From Myxococcales bacterium (GTDB lineage Bacteria > Myxococcota > B64-G9), in assembly GCA_012798435.1 (NCBI GenBank), contig JAAZNF010000086.1, positions 1-64,000 on the forward strand: 64,000 nucleotides of DNA, given 5' to 3'. Shown here piece after piece: positions 17,221-27,100 of the stretch (position 1 is the first letter of the stretch; the number at the start of each line of letters is the position of its first letter). The position numbers and the translations under genes were made by a program. The notes beneath the pieces are model-generated. The model was not told the DNA's origin, did no database searches, and saw only the letters and a list, made by a program, of their open reading frames with translations.

Positions 17221-18315
17221 TCAGCCCTGCTCCTTGTGAGACTGGGTGGCCCAGTCGCAGCCGAACTTCTGGACCAGGAAGGTGTCGAGCTCGTCGGCCC
17301 GCTCGCCCAGGCGCATCATCTCGGCGCCGATGCGCTCGCGCTGCTTGGAATCCATCAGATCGGAGAGGTGGGTGCGGTAGGCCAGGTGGATGATGTCGTC
17401 GCTCAGGGTGAACTGGTACGGCGCCACCGCGTCGCTGAGGGTGTAGCTATAGAGTTCCACCAGGTTCTTGCGCGGCAGCTTCGCCAGCGGCGCCACCGAG
17501 AAGAGGAAGTCGTTGCGGTAGACGAAGATGCGGATCAGCGCGCTGCCCCGGTAGTAGGTCCAGAACAGCCACGAGCCCGAGCGGGCCAGCACCGGATCGA
17601 TGCCCGCCTTGGCGAGCTCGCCCTCCACGAACTGCTCGACCGCGTCCAGCGGCCGCTCCTCGAAGAGCCGGTTCGCGTCGAGCTGCACGCCGCAGTTGTC
17701 GCAGTACTCGACCTTCTGGTGGAGCAGCCCGGCGCAGGAGGGGCAGCGCACGTGGAAGCCGTCGCGCACCCCGTCCTCCCCGAACATCTTGATCTCCTCC
17801 ACCAGGTACTCGACCGGCAGGGCGAAGCCGATGTTCTGGGCGTCGCGCAGCACCATGGTGTTCATGCCCACCACCTCGCCGTTGCCGTTCACCAGCGGGC
17901 CGCCCGAGTTGCCGGGGTTGATGGCGGCGTCGGTCTGGATGTAGCGCACCTCCCGGTCCACGTAGTCCAGCGAGGACACGATGCCCTTGGTGATGGTGAA
18001 CGGCAGGTCGTACGGGTAGCCCAGGGCGAACACCGGCTCCTGTTGCGAGAGCGGCCGCTCGTCGACGGCCAGCCCCGGAAGGTCCAGGGGCTTCTCCACC
18101 TTCAGCACGGCGATGTCCTTCTTGGGGTTGACGGTGAGCACCCGCCCCAGCAGCTTGTCGCCGTTGGGGAGCTGGATGGCCACCCGCCGCTCGCCCGCCA
18201 CCACATGGAAGTTGGTGAGGATGGCGTCGAGCCCGCGGTGGTAGAACCCCGACCCGGTGGCGACGCCGCAGATCACCTTCACCACCGACTGCTTGATCTT
18301 TTCGACCTGTTCCAT
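17221..18315 (-). CDS. Cytosolic trypsin-like serine protease with zinc ribbon and YbjN-like domain
   Basis: A 364-residue protein with no signal peptide or membrane helix. Residues 1-180 are a trypsin-like (S1C/DegP-type) protease with an intact triad: His37 in LTNFHVV, Asp67 in KKDIAVL and Ser137 in NPGNSGGP. Residues 191-208 are a CPSC...CDNC zinc ribbon. The rest (about 225-345) is an alpha/beta domain with LIRIFVYRNDFLFSVAPLAKLP and LVELYSYTLSDAVAPYQFTLSDD, a pattern like YbjN and type III secretion chaperone-type folds. No PDZ domain is present, unlike DegP. AGGAG lies 8 nt before the ATG. It follows the neighbouring YbjN-like gene by 19 nt in the same direction and the two probably work together. 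The protease and zinc ribbon are clear; the last domain is an inference. Confidence 0.8.
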   Translation of the reverse strand: MEQVEKIKQSVVKVICGVATGSGFYHRGLDAILTNFHVVAGERRVAIQLPNGDKLLGRVLTVNPKKDIAVLKVEKPLDLPGLAVDERPLSQQEPVFALGYPYDLPFTITKGIVSSLDYVDREVRYIQTDAAINPGNSGGPLVNGNGEVVGMNTMVLRDAQNIGFALPVEYLVEEIKMFGEDGVRDGFHVRCPSCAGLLHQKVEYCDNCGVQLDANRLFEERPLDAVEQFVEGELAKAGIDPVLARSGSWLFWTYYRGSALIRIFVYRNDFLFSVAPLAKLPRKNLVELYSYTLSDAVAPYQFTLSDDIIHLAYRTHLSDLMDSKQRERIGAEMMRLGERADELDTFLVQKFGCDWATQSHKEQG

Positions 18316-18334
18316 GGCTCTTTCTCCTGTGCGC

Positions 18335-19444
18335 TCAGGCGTACGCCGGGTCCATGATCTTCTGGAAGTTCGCCCAGGCCAGCTCGCCGGCCTCCTCCCA
18401 GCCCTTCCCTCCCATGGCGCGCAGGGTGCCGACGATCTCCGCGTGCAGCTTGGGCGGGACGAAGAAACTGTAGAGCAGGTTGTAGGCGGCGAACAGGTAG
18501 CAGAAAGCCACGCCCTGGGCGTTGCGGTGGGCGCGGTCCTCCTGGGCCCAGGACCAGCGCTGGGCCATGTTCTTCTGGCAGGCGCCGATCTCGGCGGTCT
18601 TCTTGGCGCTCACGAAGAAGGTGGTCTTGTAGAAGTCCCGGTCGAAGGCCGCGCGCTCGATGCGGCGGTACTCGTCCAGGTCGCGCCGCAGCAGGTTGGC
18701 GATCTCCTCGGCCGAGCGCTGCGCCCACACGTGGTTGACGCTGCGCTCGAGGCGGGTGCGCAGGTATCCCTGCGGAGAAACGGCGTGGTCGATACGCATG
18801 AGGGCGATGCCCTGGATCTCGAAGTCGAAGCCGTGCCAGCGCTTCTGAGTGTAATAGTCCGAGTAGCGCTGGGCCTCGGCCAGCAGCTCCTGGTAGACCT
18901 GCCAGGCGCGATCCACCTGCTGCTTGGGCAGGTAGGTCACTTGCTTCTCGCGCAGCGGCAGCGCCCCGAACTTGGTGATGTACTCGTCGTCGGAGCTGTC
19001 CCCGTTGATGCAGATCTCGTGGATGATGCCGTAGGTCTTGAACGGCTCCGCCAGCGAGAGCGGCGCCCGGTAGACGAAGGTGAGCCCGTCGTCCTGGAGG
19101 ACCAGGCGCGACAGGGTGAGCGGGTGGGTGTTGAACTCCAGCGCTTGGCGCAGCAGGGGCGCGCGCCGGTCCGGAGGGAGCTTCACGAAGGGCGCGCGGA
19201 TCTCGAGCATGGCGTCCGGGGTGATGCGGATCTCGAGGATCAGCGAGCCGTGGGGGATGACCCAGTGGTTGTGCTCCTTCTCGCAGCTCTTGGCCATCTC
19301 CTGGTTGATGTAGTTGAGCAAGACCCGGAACGACTCCTCGTACATCTTGGACTCGAAGAGCTTCACCGCGCTCTGGTAGAGCTCGATGTTCAGCTTGCTC
19401 TCGTACTCGACGATCGGCTCGATGTACCGGGGACAGAGGTCCAT
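18335..19444 (-). CDS. YbjN/chaperone-like cytosolic protein, partner of the protease
   Basis: A 369-residue soluble protein. Residues about 65-135 (LILEIRITPDAMLEIRAPFVKLP ... LQDDGLTFVYRAPLSL) show the same strand-helix-strand pattern as the C-terminal domain of the downstream protease, suggesting a YbjN or type III chaperone-like fold. The second half (170-369) is helical, rich in Tyr, Trp and Arg, and unlike anything I recognise. AAGGAG precedes the ATG with good spacing. The short gap to the protease and the shared fold suggest a complex, perhaps with this protein as regulator or substrate adaptor. Function unknown. Confidence 0.65.
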   Translation of the reverse strand: MDLCPRYIEPIVEYESKLNIELYQSAVKLFESKMYEESFRVLLNYINQEMAKSCEKEHNHWVIPHGSLILEIRITPDAMLEIRAPFVKLPPDRRAPLLRQALEFNTHPLTLSRLVLQDDGLTFVYRAPLSLAEPFKTYGIIHEICINGDSSDDEYITKFGALPLREKQVTYLPKQQVDRAWQVYQELLAEAQRYSDYYTQKRWHGFDFEIQGIALMRIDHAVSPQGYLRTRLERSVNHVWAQRSAEEIANLLRRDLDEYRRIERAAFDRDFYKTTFFVSAKKTAEIGACQKNMAQRWSWAQEDRAHRNAQGVAFCYLFAAYNLLYSFFVPPKLHAEIVGTLRAMGGKGWEEAGELAWANFQKIMDPAYA

Positions 19445-19555
19445 GACGGGCTCCTTGGTTTGGAGGGCGGGGCACAGGATACCCCAACCGGCGCGCCTAC
19501 GTCAGCAGTTTTCTTGCGCTGGCGCGCAGAGGGGGGCTGGGGGTACAATCCGCCC

Positions 19556-21478
19556 ATGAGAAATCGCGTCGCGTTCGTCCCGCGGGTCGCCGGGGCCTTG
19601 CTCATCGTCGCGGCGGTGGGGTTTGGGGCCGCTTGCGGCCCGGGCCCGGCGGACTGCCCGGAGGCTCCCGCGGCCTGGGTGCGGCCGTTGTTTCGCACCG
19701 ACCCCGGGGCCGTCACGGCCTTCCCCGCCGACTCGTTCACTGTCGCGGCGGACACCTTCACCGGCCGGCGGCTCCAGCTTCCCGCCGAGGGGACCCCGGT
19801 GGTGGCGCCGGGGTTGCCCATCCTGATGTCGGCCGAGCGCATGATCGCCGCGCTCGACATGCTCGACGGCTTCTCGCCGTTTGCGCCGATCCTGGTCCCG
19901 CTCTCCGGCCCCATCGACCCCGCCTCCCTGCCGCAGACGGCCGCGGCCTCCCTGGAGACGGAAAGCCCGGTGTTTTTGATGTCGCTTTCGCCCGATCTCC
20001 CCCAGCGCTGGCCGGTCCTGGCCCGCTACCTGCACTTTCTGGACGGCCGCGAGCCAGAGCACGTCCTGGTGGTCCAGCCCGCGCGGCCGCTACGCGACGG
20101 AACGCTGCACGCCCTGGTGATCACCGACGCCGTGCGCGGCGCCGACGGGACGCCGCTCGGCCCCACCCCCGAGAGCGCGCTCTTGTGCGGCCGCTGCGGC
20201 GCAGCGCCCGATCCCGGCCACCCCCTGTCGGAACACTACCGCCGCTTGCGGCCGCTCTTTTCGGGAGAGGGGGCGCTCGACCCCGATCGTGTGGCGCTGG
20301 TCCTGCCCGTCACCACACAGTCGATCGCCGCGCCCTTCGGCTTGCTGCGCCAGGCGGCGACCGCGCCGGTTCTCCCCGCCTCGTTCGACGACGACGGCGA
20401 CGGCGTGGCCGATCTGTATGATCTGGCCTCGCTGCCCCGCAGCAAGAGCGGTTTTCCCTTGTCGGAGGCGATCGGGGCGGTGGCCCGCGTGCACATCGCC
20501 TCGGCCTCTTTCCGCGACGCGGAGGGCCTCATCCGGCGTGACGCGCAAGGGGTCCCGCAGGCGGTGGGCACCGAGGAGCTGGTGGTCTTGCTGGTCTTTC
20601 CCGCCCAGGCGCGTCGCCAGCCGTTCCCGCTGGCCATTTTGCAGCACGGCCACGGCGCGGACAAGGAGAACACGCTCACCTTGGCGGCCCACCTGGCCGC
20701 GCGCGGCGTCGCCTCGGTGGCGCTCGATCTGCCGGAGCACGGCGAGCGGCCGCGCAGCGGCAAGGGCTTTCTCGACCTCTCCAACCTGCCCACGGTGGTG
20801 GCCAACGTCGAGCAGACCGCTGCCGATCACTTCCGCCTGGTGGCGGCGCTACGCTCCCTGACGGCGCTGGACGTCTTTCCCGGCGGGGCGGGGGACGGCG
20901 CGCCGGACCTCGACCCGACGCGCATCGCCTACGCCGGGCAATCGCTGGGCGCCCTGGTGGCGCCCATCATGGTCTCGCGCGAGGAGGTGGACCCGCTGGT
21001 GCTGAACGTCGGCGGCGGCGGTTTCGCCAACCTGCTCGACCTGTACGTGGGCGGCCTGCTCTCGCCGCGCGAACTGTTGGCGCTCGGCCTGCTCGGCCAG
21101 ACCCTGCTGGACCGGGCCGACCCGGTCCACCACCTGCTGCCGTTCCAGAGTGCCGGCGCGCCGCCCGCGGGCCGGCAGGTGCTGCTGCAGGAGGTGATCG
21201 ACGACGACACCATGCCCAACCCGGCCACCGAGACGCTGGCCCGGCTCATCGGCGTTCCGCTGCTTCGGCCCGTCCTGCGTTCGGTCGAAGGCCTGCCCAT
21301 CGCCGACCCCCCCGCGCTCCACCAGGGGCTGGTGCAATTCGGCGGGATCAACCATGGCTTCTTGTTCGACGTCGGGGCCCCCGGCAGCGCGCCCTACGCC
21401 GGCTGCGAACAGATCGCCACCTTCTTCGAGACCGCCTTCGCCGGCGGCGCGGCTCGCATCGAGGCGGCCTTCCCTTGA
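19556..21478 (+). CDS. Alpha/beta-hydrolase lipoprotein, paralogue of the 9735-12695 gene
   Basis: A 640-residue exported protein. The frame is open far upstream, but ATG 19556 is the first start outside the antisense gene and gives a signal segment ending GFGAAC with cysteine 27 (imperfect lipobox). The first 330 residues are beta-rich and include ITTQS/TTQSI elements also found in the larger paralogue. The hydrolase part has LAILQHGHGADKE, LDLPEHGERP and a nucleophile elbow YAGQSLGA with Ser463. A C-terminal GINHGFLFD could hold the catalytic histidine. Likely an envelope esterase or lipase. A short DDDGDGVADLYD stretch at about 280 is a calcium-loop-like insert, as in the paralogue. TACAAT 8 nt before the start may be a -10 with a very short leader. 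Confidence 0.8.
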   Translation: MRNRVAFVPRVAGALLIVAAVGFGAACGPGPADCPEAPAAWVRPLFRTDPGAVTAFPADSFTVAADTFTGRRLQLPAEGTPVVAPGLPILMSAERMIAALDMLDGFSPFAPILVPLSGPIDPASLPQTAAASLETESPVFLMSLSPDLPQRWPVLARYLHFLDGREPEHVLVVQPARPLRDGTLHALVITDAVRGADGTPLGPTPESALLCGRCGAAPDPGHPLSEHYRRLRPLFSGEGALDPDRVALVLPVTTQSIAAPFGLLRQAATAPVLPASFDDDGDGVADLYDLASLPRSKSGFPLSEAIGAVARVHIASASFRDAEGLIRRDAQGVPQAVGTEELVVLLVFPAQARRQPFPLAILQHGHGADKENTLTLAAHLAARGVASVALDLPEHGERPRSGKGFLDLSNLPTVVANVEQTAADHFRLVAALRSLTALDVFPGGAGDGAPDLDPTRIAYAGQSLGALVAPIMVSREEVDPLVLNVGGGGFANLLDLYVGGLLSPRELLALGLLGQTLLDRADPVHHLLPFQSAGAPPAGRQVLLQEVIDDDTMPNPATETLARLIGVPLLRPVLRSVEGLPIADPPALHQGLVQFGGINHGFLFDVGAPGSAPYAGCEQIATFFETAFAGGAARIEAAFP

Positions 21479-21511
21479 CCGGAGCCCGCGGGGACGGTAC
21501 TCCTTCGGCTC

Positions 21512-22480
21512 ATGCACGACGGTGGAGCACATGCCGTGAGCGGCGGCCCGGGGGAAGTATCCGGCTTGCCGGGGAACCGCGCCGCCGAGCGGGCCCTGGC
21601 GATCGCGCTGGGTCTCAACCTGGGCTTTCTGTTCATCGAGGTGGCGGTGGGGATCCTGGCGGATTCGCTGGCCCTGCTCTCGGACGCCGGGCACATGGTG
21701 GCCGACGTGGCGGCGCTGGCGTTCGCGCTGGCGGCGCAGCGGCTGAGCCAGGCCCGGCCGGGTGGCGGCTACACCTTCGGCCTTCGGCGCATGCCGGTGC
21801 TGGGGGCCTTCGGCAACGCGTTGATGTTGATCTTCATCGCCGGGTTCATCCTGTGGGAGGCGGCGCGGCGGTTGCAGGCCCCACCCGATGTCGCGCCCTG
21901 GCCGGTGCTGCTGGCCGGCATCGCCGGGCTGCTGGTGAACCTGGGATCGGCGCTCCTCCTGCACCGGGCCGCCAGCCGCAGCCTCAACGTCCGCGGGGCG
22001 GTGCTGCACCTGCTCGCCGACGCGCTGGGCTCGCTGGGGGCCATGGCCGTGGCCGTGATGCTGCTCCTCACCGACTGGCGTCCCATCGACGCGCTGGTGT
22101 CGGCCGGCATCGCGCTGCTCATCCTGGGCGCCACTTGGCCGCTGTTGCGCGACTCGGCGCGGGTGTTGCTCCAGGGCGCGCCGCCGGCGTTGCCGATGGC
22201 GCGCCTGCGCGCGGCGCTCGCCGCCGTTCCCGAGGTGCGCTCGATCCTGGATCTCCACGTATGGGAGATCGACCGCGGCATGACCGTGCTCAGCGCCGCG
22301 CTGGTGACCGGCGAATGCGACCTGCGGATCCTCGAGCGCGTCACCGACGGGCTGCGCCAGCGCCTGTTGCAAGAGTATGGCATCGGCCACGCCACCTTCG
22401 AGTGGCGCACCCCGGATGGTTGCCGTCAGGGTTGCGAGGATGTGACCACCGGCCGGCCTGCGGGGACGGAGTCGGCATGA
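21512..22480 (+). CDS. Cation diffusion facilitator (CzcD-type metal exporter)
   Basis: A 322-residue inner-membrane protein with six hydrophobic segments and a cytosolic C-terminal domain, the CDF fold that exchanges Zn2+, Cd2+ or Co2+ for protons. The tetrahedral transport site is visible: Asp58, His61 and Asp65 in SDAGHMVAD (helix 2) and His166 and Asp170 in HLLAD (helix 5), a His/Asp arrangement typical of zinc/cadmium carriers. The C-terminal part (VRSILDLHVWEID) is the metal-sensing domain. The last four bases overlap the start of the downstream lipoprotein (ATGA), so the two form an operon. No metal-responsive operator is evident upstream. Confidence 0.92.
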   Translation: MHDGGAHAVSGGPGEVSGLPGNRAAERALAIALGLNLGFLFIEVAVGILADSLALLSDAGHMVADVAALAFALAAQRLSQARPGGGYTFGLRRMPVLGAFGNALMLIFIAGFILWEAARRLQAPPDVAPWPVLLAGIAGLLVNLGSALLLHRAASRSLNVRGAVLHLLADALGSLGAMAVAVMLLLTDWRPIDALVSAGIALLILGATWPLLRDSARVLLQGAPPALPMARLRAALAAVPEVRSILDLHVWEIDRGMTVLSAALVTGECDLRILERVTDGLRQRLLQEYGIGHATFEWRTPDGCRQGCEDVTTGRPAGTESA

Positions 22481-23292
22481 GACGCGCCTGGGTGCTGGTC
22501 ATGCTGGGGTTGAGCGCCTGCGCGGGTTCTGCCGAGCATACCATCGGCACCCCCGACCCCGGAACGAACGAAGTCGCCGCCGGCCGACGGGCCGAGACGC
22601 GGCGCTTTCGCGCGCGGGGCAAGACCATCATGGTGTTCAGCCCCACCGGCTACGAGCCAGACCGGGCCGGCATGGTGATCTATGTCCACGGCTACTACAC
22701 CGACGTCGCCGGCGCCTGGCGCGAGCACCGGCTGGATCGGCAGTTCGCGGACAGCGCGCGCAACGCGCTGTTCATCGCCCCGGATGCGCCACGCGGCCCG
22801 GCGGAACCAGTCGCCTTCCCCGATCTGGAGGCGTTGCTCAAGTCCGTCGAGCGCGGCCTGAAGCGCCCGCTGCCGCAGGGGCCCATCGTGGTGGTCGGGC
22901 ACAGCGGCGCCTACCGCACCATCCGCGGCTGGCTGGACCACCCGCGGGTGATGCGCATCGTGCTGCTGGACGCCTGTTACGAGGATCCCGAGGGGTTCGC
23001 CCGTTGGCTGGCGGCGGACGAATCGCGCCGGCTCATCCTGGTCACGGTGCACACCCTCTCGCTCTCGGAGGCGCTGCTCTCGCGCTTTCCCTTCGCGCTG
23101 CGGCGCGAGGGCATCCCCGATCGCTACTACCCGCCGTTCTCGCAGGAGGAGCAGTCCGCTCGCTTGTTGTACATTCTGTCGCAGTTCGACCACCAGGGCC
23201 TGGTGGAAGAGGGCGCGGTGATCCCGACGCTCCTCGAGATCTGCGATCTCGCCGAGCTGCCGCGGGAGCGCTCACGCCTCCCCTGGGAGTGA
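22477..23292 (+). CDS. Small alpha/beta-hydrolase lipoprotein
   Basis: A 271-residue predicted lipoprotein (LGLSAC lipobox, cysteine 15) with an alpha/beta-hydrolase core: YVHGYYTDVAG (oxyanion strand), VVVGHSGAYRT (nucleophile serine elbow GHSG) and LLDACYED. It resembles short secreted esterase-like proteins, but a substrate cannot be guessed. It starts within the stop of the CDF exporter gene and ends 25 nt before the E2-like gene, so all three may be one transcript. Confidence 0.78.
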   Translation: MRRAWVLVMLGLSACAGSAEHTIGTPDPGTNEVAAGRRAETRRFRARGKTIMVFSPTGYEPDRAGMVIYVHGYYTDVAGAWREHRLDRQFADSARNALFIAPDAPRGPAEPVAFPDLEALLKSVERGLKRPLPQGPIVVVGHSGAYRTIRGWLDHPRVMRIVLLDACYEDPEGFARWLAADESRRLILVTVHTLSLSEALLSRFPFALRREGIPDRYYPPFSQEEQSARLLYILSQFDHQGLVEEGAVIPTLLEICDLAELPRERSRLPWE

Positions 23293-23317
23293 TCGCCGCC
23301 AACGTCAAGGAGGGAAT

Positions 23318-24166
23318 GTGGGAATCCGCAACGTTGTCGTGAAGCCGCTGGGGAAGATGCCGCCCTTTCGCAAGATCGCCATGGGCACCTGGGCCCATCC
23401 GGGGGATCCGCAGATCTACGGCACGCTGGAGATCGATCTCACCCCGGCCAACGCCTGGCTGGCGAAACTGCCGCCGGACGCTCCCAAGATCACCGTGACC
23501 CACATGATCGCCCGGGCCATCGGGATGGCGCTCGGGCGCTACCCGGAGCTCAACGGCTTCGTGCGCTTTCGCAAGATCTATCTGCGCCAGAGCGTCGATC
23601 TGGCCATCCTGGCGGCGGTGAAGCACGACTCCGGGCGAGAGGATCTGTCCTCGGTGAAGCTCGAGGGCGTGGACAAGATGAGCGTGCGCCAGATCGCCCA
23701 GGCGCTCGCCGATCGCCTGGAGCACCTGCGGCAGAAGCGCGACACCGCCTTGCAGAAGACCGCCAAGCTGCTGTCGGTGCTGCCGGGGTTCCTGGTTCGT
23801 TTCTTGCTCTGGTTCACGGCCTTCGTCTCCTACACCCTCAACATCCGCTTCCCCGGCATCCCGAGAGACTCGTTCGGCGCCTGCATTCTCACCAACGTGG
23901 GCATGTTCGGCCTCGACCTGGCCTTCGCGCCGCTAGTGCCGTACTCGCGCGCCCCCATCGTGCTCCTGGTCGGCGAGGCCAAGAAGCGGCCGGTGGTGAT
24001 CGATGACCGGGTGGAGGTGCGCGACATGGTGCGTCTCAACGCCACCGTCGATCACCGCTTCTGCGACGGGGCGCTGCTCGCCAAGATGGTCAAGGTGATC
24101 CGCGAGGCCTTCGCCGATCCCGACACTCACTTCGGGCCGGTGCATGAGCCCCCGGCGGGGGGATAG
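23318..24166 (+). CDS. Stand-alone 2-oxoacid dehydrogenase E2-type acyltransferase domain
   Basis: A 282-residue protein from a GTG start well supported by AAGGAGG 5 nt upstream. It has the catalytic domain of dihydrolipoamide acyltransferases: the signature DHRFCDG with His246 and Asp250 near the C-terminus, and the TVTHMIARAIGMAL helix. There is no lipoyl domain and no E1/E3-binding domain, and residues 150-180 form an unusually hydrophobic stretch (VLPGFLVRFLLWFTAFVSYTL) that could bind the membrane. It is therefore not a normal E2 subunit; a CoA-dependent acyltransferase acting on a small or lipid substrate is more likely. No E1 or E3 genes are nearby. Confidence 0.75.
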   Translation: MGIRNVVVKPLGKMPPFRKIAMGTWAHPGDPQIYGTLEIDLTPANAWLAKLPPDAPKITVTHMIARAIGMALGRYPELNGFVRFRKIYLRQSVDLAILAAVKHDSGREDLSSVKLEGVDKMSVRQIAQALADRLEHLRQKRDTALQKTAKLLSVLPGFLVRFLLWFTAFVSYTLNIRFPGIPRDSFGACILTNVGMFGLDLAFAPLVPYSRAPIVLLVGEAKKRPVVIDDRVEVRDMVRLNATVDHRFCDGALLAKMVKVIREAFADPDTHFGPVHEPPAGG

Positions 24167-24193
24167 GGGACGCGGCCTGGGACCTTGGGGGAG

Positions 24194-27100
24194 CTAGAGG
24201 TTGAGGAAGCTCGCCCCGGCGGGTAACGTCAGCTCGCGCACCGCCACCTGGATGTCGCGCCCGTCCCAGGTGATGTCCTGGCGCCGCAGGGCGATCGGCC
24301 GGTTGTGCGCCGGCGAGCGCACGAAGAGCCGCAGCGACATCTCCGCCTTCTCGCCCGGGGAGAGCATCAGCCCGGTGAGCCCCACGGCGGAGCCGTCGAT
24401 CGGCTGTCCGGCGGCCGCCTCGGCGGCGCCCTTCATCGTCCCCAGACGCAGATCCACTCCGGCGTCCTCCCAGGTGACCAGCACCAACGTGCCGGTCCCG
24501 CGGAAAAGCTTCAGCTCCTTCAGCCGGGTCTTCTGGCCCTCCGCCGCCCGCGCGGCCTCCGGCCCCGGCGCCGGCGCCGAAAGCAGGCGAGCCAGCCGGG
24601 CCGCCGAGAGCATGCGCGCCCACAGGCGCGGATCGTGTGTCCCCGGCCGTCCGGCGCCCGCCGCCACCTGGCGCTCGATGCGCAGCGCCTCGTCCACCCG
24701 TCCGGCGCCCGCCGCGGCCGAGGCCAGGCGCAGCCAGCCCAGGGCGTCATCGGGGTTGTCCTCGGTCAAGGTGCGGAACTGCCGGTAGGCCGGATCGTAC
24801 CAGCCGTGGGCCAGCAGGATGTCTCCCAGCAACCGGCGGGCCTGCCGGTTTAGCGGATCGAACTCCACGATCTCGGAGTAGCTGCGCACCGCCTCTTCCA
24901 CGCGCTCCTGCGAGGCCAGGACCGAGCCGAGCTCGCGCGAGAGAAACGGCGTGGCCAGGCCCGCGTCCCGAATCCGGCGTAGCTGCAGCGCCGCCTCGTC
25001 CAGGCGGCGGGTCTGCGCCAGGAGCTGGGCCAGGCGGATCAACCCGTTGGGATCCTCGCCCGAGCGGGTCAACACCTCGCGCAGGCGTTGCAGGCGTTTT
25101 TCGGGGTCGGCGAGTTTTGCGAGCTCCCCGTCCACCACCGCCCAGTTGACCTCGCCACCGAACAACGCCTTCTCCGCCACGGCCGTGATTCGGGGATCCA
25201 GCGTGCGGCGCAGGATGAGGCGGGCCAGGTGCCGCTGGGTCTCGAGGTCTCCCTTGAAGAAGGCCAGCACCTCGCGGGCGCTGCCCTCGTCTTGCACGGA
25301 CTGCTGCAAAAAGTACAGGAAGGTGGCCTCGCTGGCCCAGTCCGATAGCTCGCAGCTCTGGCGCGCGGAGATGTAGCGGCCCAGGAGCTCGGATACGTTG
25401 CGGGCGGTGCGCAGGCGCTGCTGCCAGACGACCACGCGCTCCGACAGGGGACGGCGGGCGATGTCCGAGCACGCCGCAAGCTCTCTGGCCAGGCGCGGAT
25501 CCGGCACCTGTTGCACCGCTGGTGGCGGCGGGGCCGCGGCCGGTCCCGCCCCGCCGGCGCGGGGCCCACCGGGCGGGGGAGAGGTCGCCGGTGCCGCCGC
25601 CAGGGCATCATCGGCGGGCCGGGCCATCTCGGCTTCCAGCACGCGGTCCTCCACGGGCGCGGAGCGGACTCGCTCCGCGCGGACCGGCGCGCGCCGGACA
25701 GGCGGCGGCGTCGGCGCGACGGCGACGGCGGGACTCGCGGCGGTGGCCAGCGGCGACGGTCGGACCTCGGGCCGCCGGTCGGCCATGGCCAGGCGCAGGC
25801 CGCGCAGGGGGTACCAGCGCCGGGCGATGCCCATGGCGGCGTAGGCCGCCTCGGACTCGAGGGCCAGGATGCTGGTGAACGGGGTCATGAGCCCGTAGCC
25901 GATGCCGAGCTGCATCACCTTGCCCCGGATCTCCTCGGGATCGCGGGCCGAGCCCAGCAGACGCCGGATGTACTCCGCGGCCCACAGGCGCGGCACGAAG
26001 GCCGCCACCACGCCCTGCTCCCAGATGGCGGGATACTCCCGAGCGAAGGGCTGGCCCGCCAGCCGGCCGCGCACGCGGATGCGATCGGGGAGGCGCGAGT
26101 GGGTGCGGGCCAGCAGCAGCACCTCGTCGCCGCACTTGAGCTTGCCCCCGGAGTTCTCGAACACCTCGTCCAGGCCCGCGCCGAGGTCCACGGAGAACTC
26201 GGTGATGGCCGGGGTCTTGAGCTGCGACACCAGGGCGAGCGCCTGGCCGGTGACCTGGGACGGTTCGCCGACCTCGAAGGCCGCGCCACCGCCGGCCGCG
26301 GCCAGGGCGGAGAGCAACCGGCCATTGGCGCGCGGACCGACCCCCACCGCGAAGAAACGGGCCCGTGAGGTGGCCATGGCCCGCTCCAGACCCTCTACCA
26401 GCCGCGCGCCGGACAGCTCTCCCGATGTGGGCTGGCCGTCGCCGATGTAGATCACCGCCGGCTGCTCAGCGGCGTACAGGCGGGAGAGCGCCGCGTCGAA
26501 CATGGCCGACAGATCAGTGGCCCCGCCCTCCGGGTGCTCGGCCAGGCGTTTCAGCGCCGCCGAGATGTTCTCCTCGCTGGCCGGGGCCAATCCCTCGGTC
26601 GGAAACAGCACCACCGGGCGCACGTCCAAGGCCATGAGCGCGAAGCGGTCCCCCTCGGAGAGCGAGCGCAGGATGGCCCGGGCCGCGGCCGCCTGCAGCG
26701 AGCGGGCGGCGTCGTCCCCGCCGGCCGAGGTGTCCACCACCAGCACCACCTCGCCGCGGGGTTGGGGGATCTTCGGCCATTCCACGTCGGGCACGTAGCG
26801 TAAAAGGACGTAGTCCGCCGCGTCCTCGCCGGGAGAGAAGCGGAACAGCCGCAGCGGTGCGACCTTGCGGGTGAGGCGGGCCTCCAGCACGAAGTCACTG
26901 CGCGGCAGGTAGCCGGAGCGGCGCAGGGTGACCCGGCGGCCGCCATCCTCCACCCGCGCCTCGGCCAGGGTGGCGATGTCCATGGCGCGGCCGTCGTCGC
27001 CCAGGTCCACGTTGAGCGAAAACTCCCCGATGCGGGCCGGATCGGCCGACTGCATCGGGTACAGGTAGCGCAGCTCGCCGCCGCCGTCGGGCAACACCTC

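Noticed and set aside
18257-19555. An N-terminal extension of the 640-residue hydrolase lipoprotein back to 18257
   Set aside because: This stretch is antisense to the YbjN-like gene. The signal sequence and lipobox begin at 19556.
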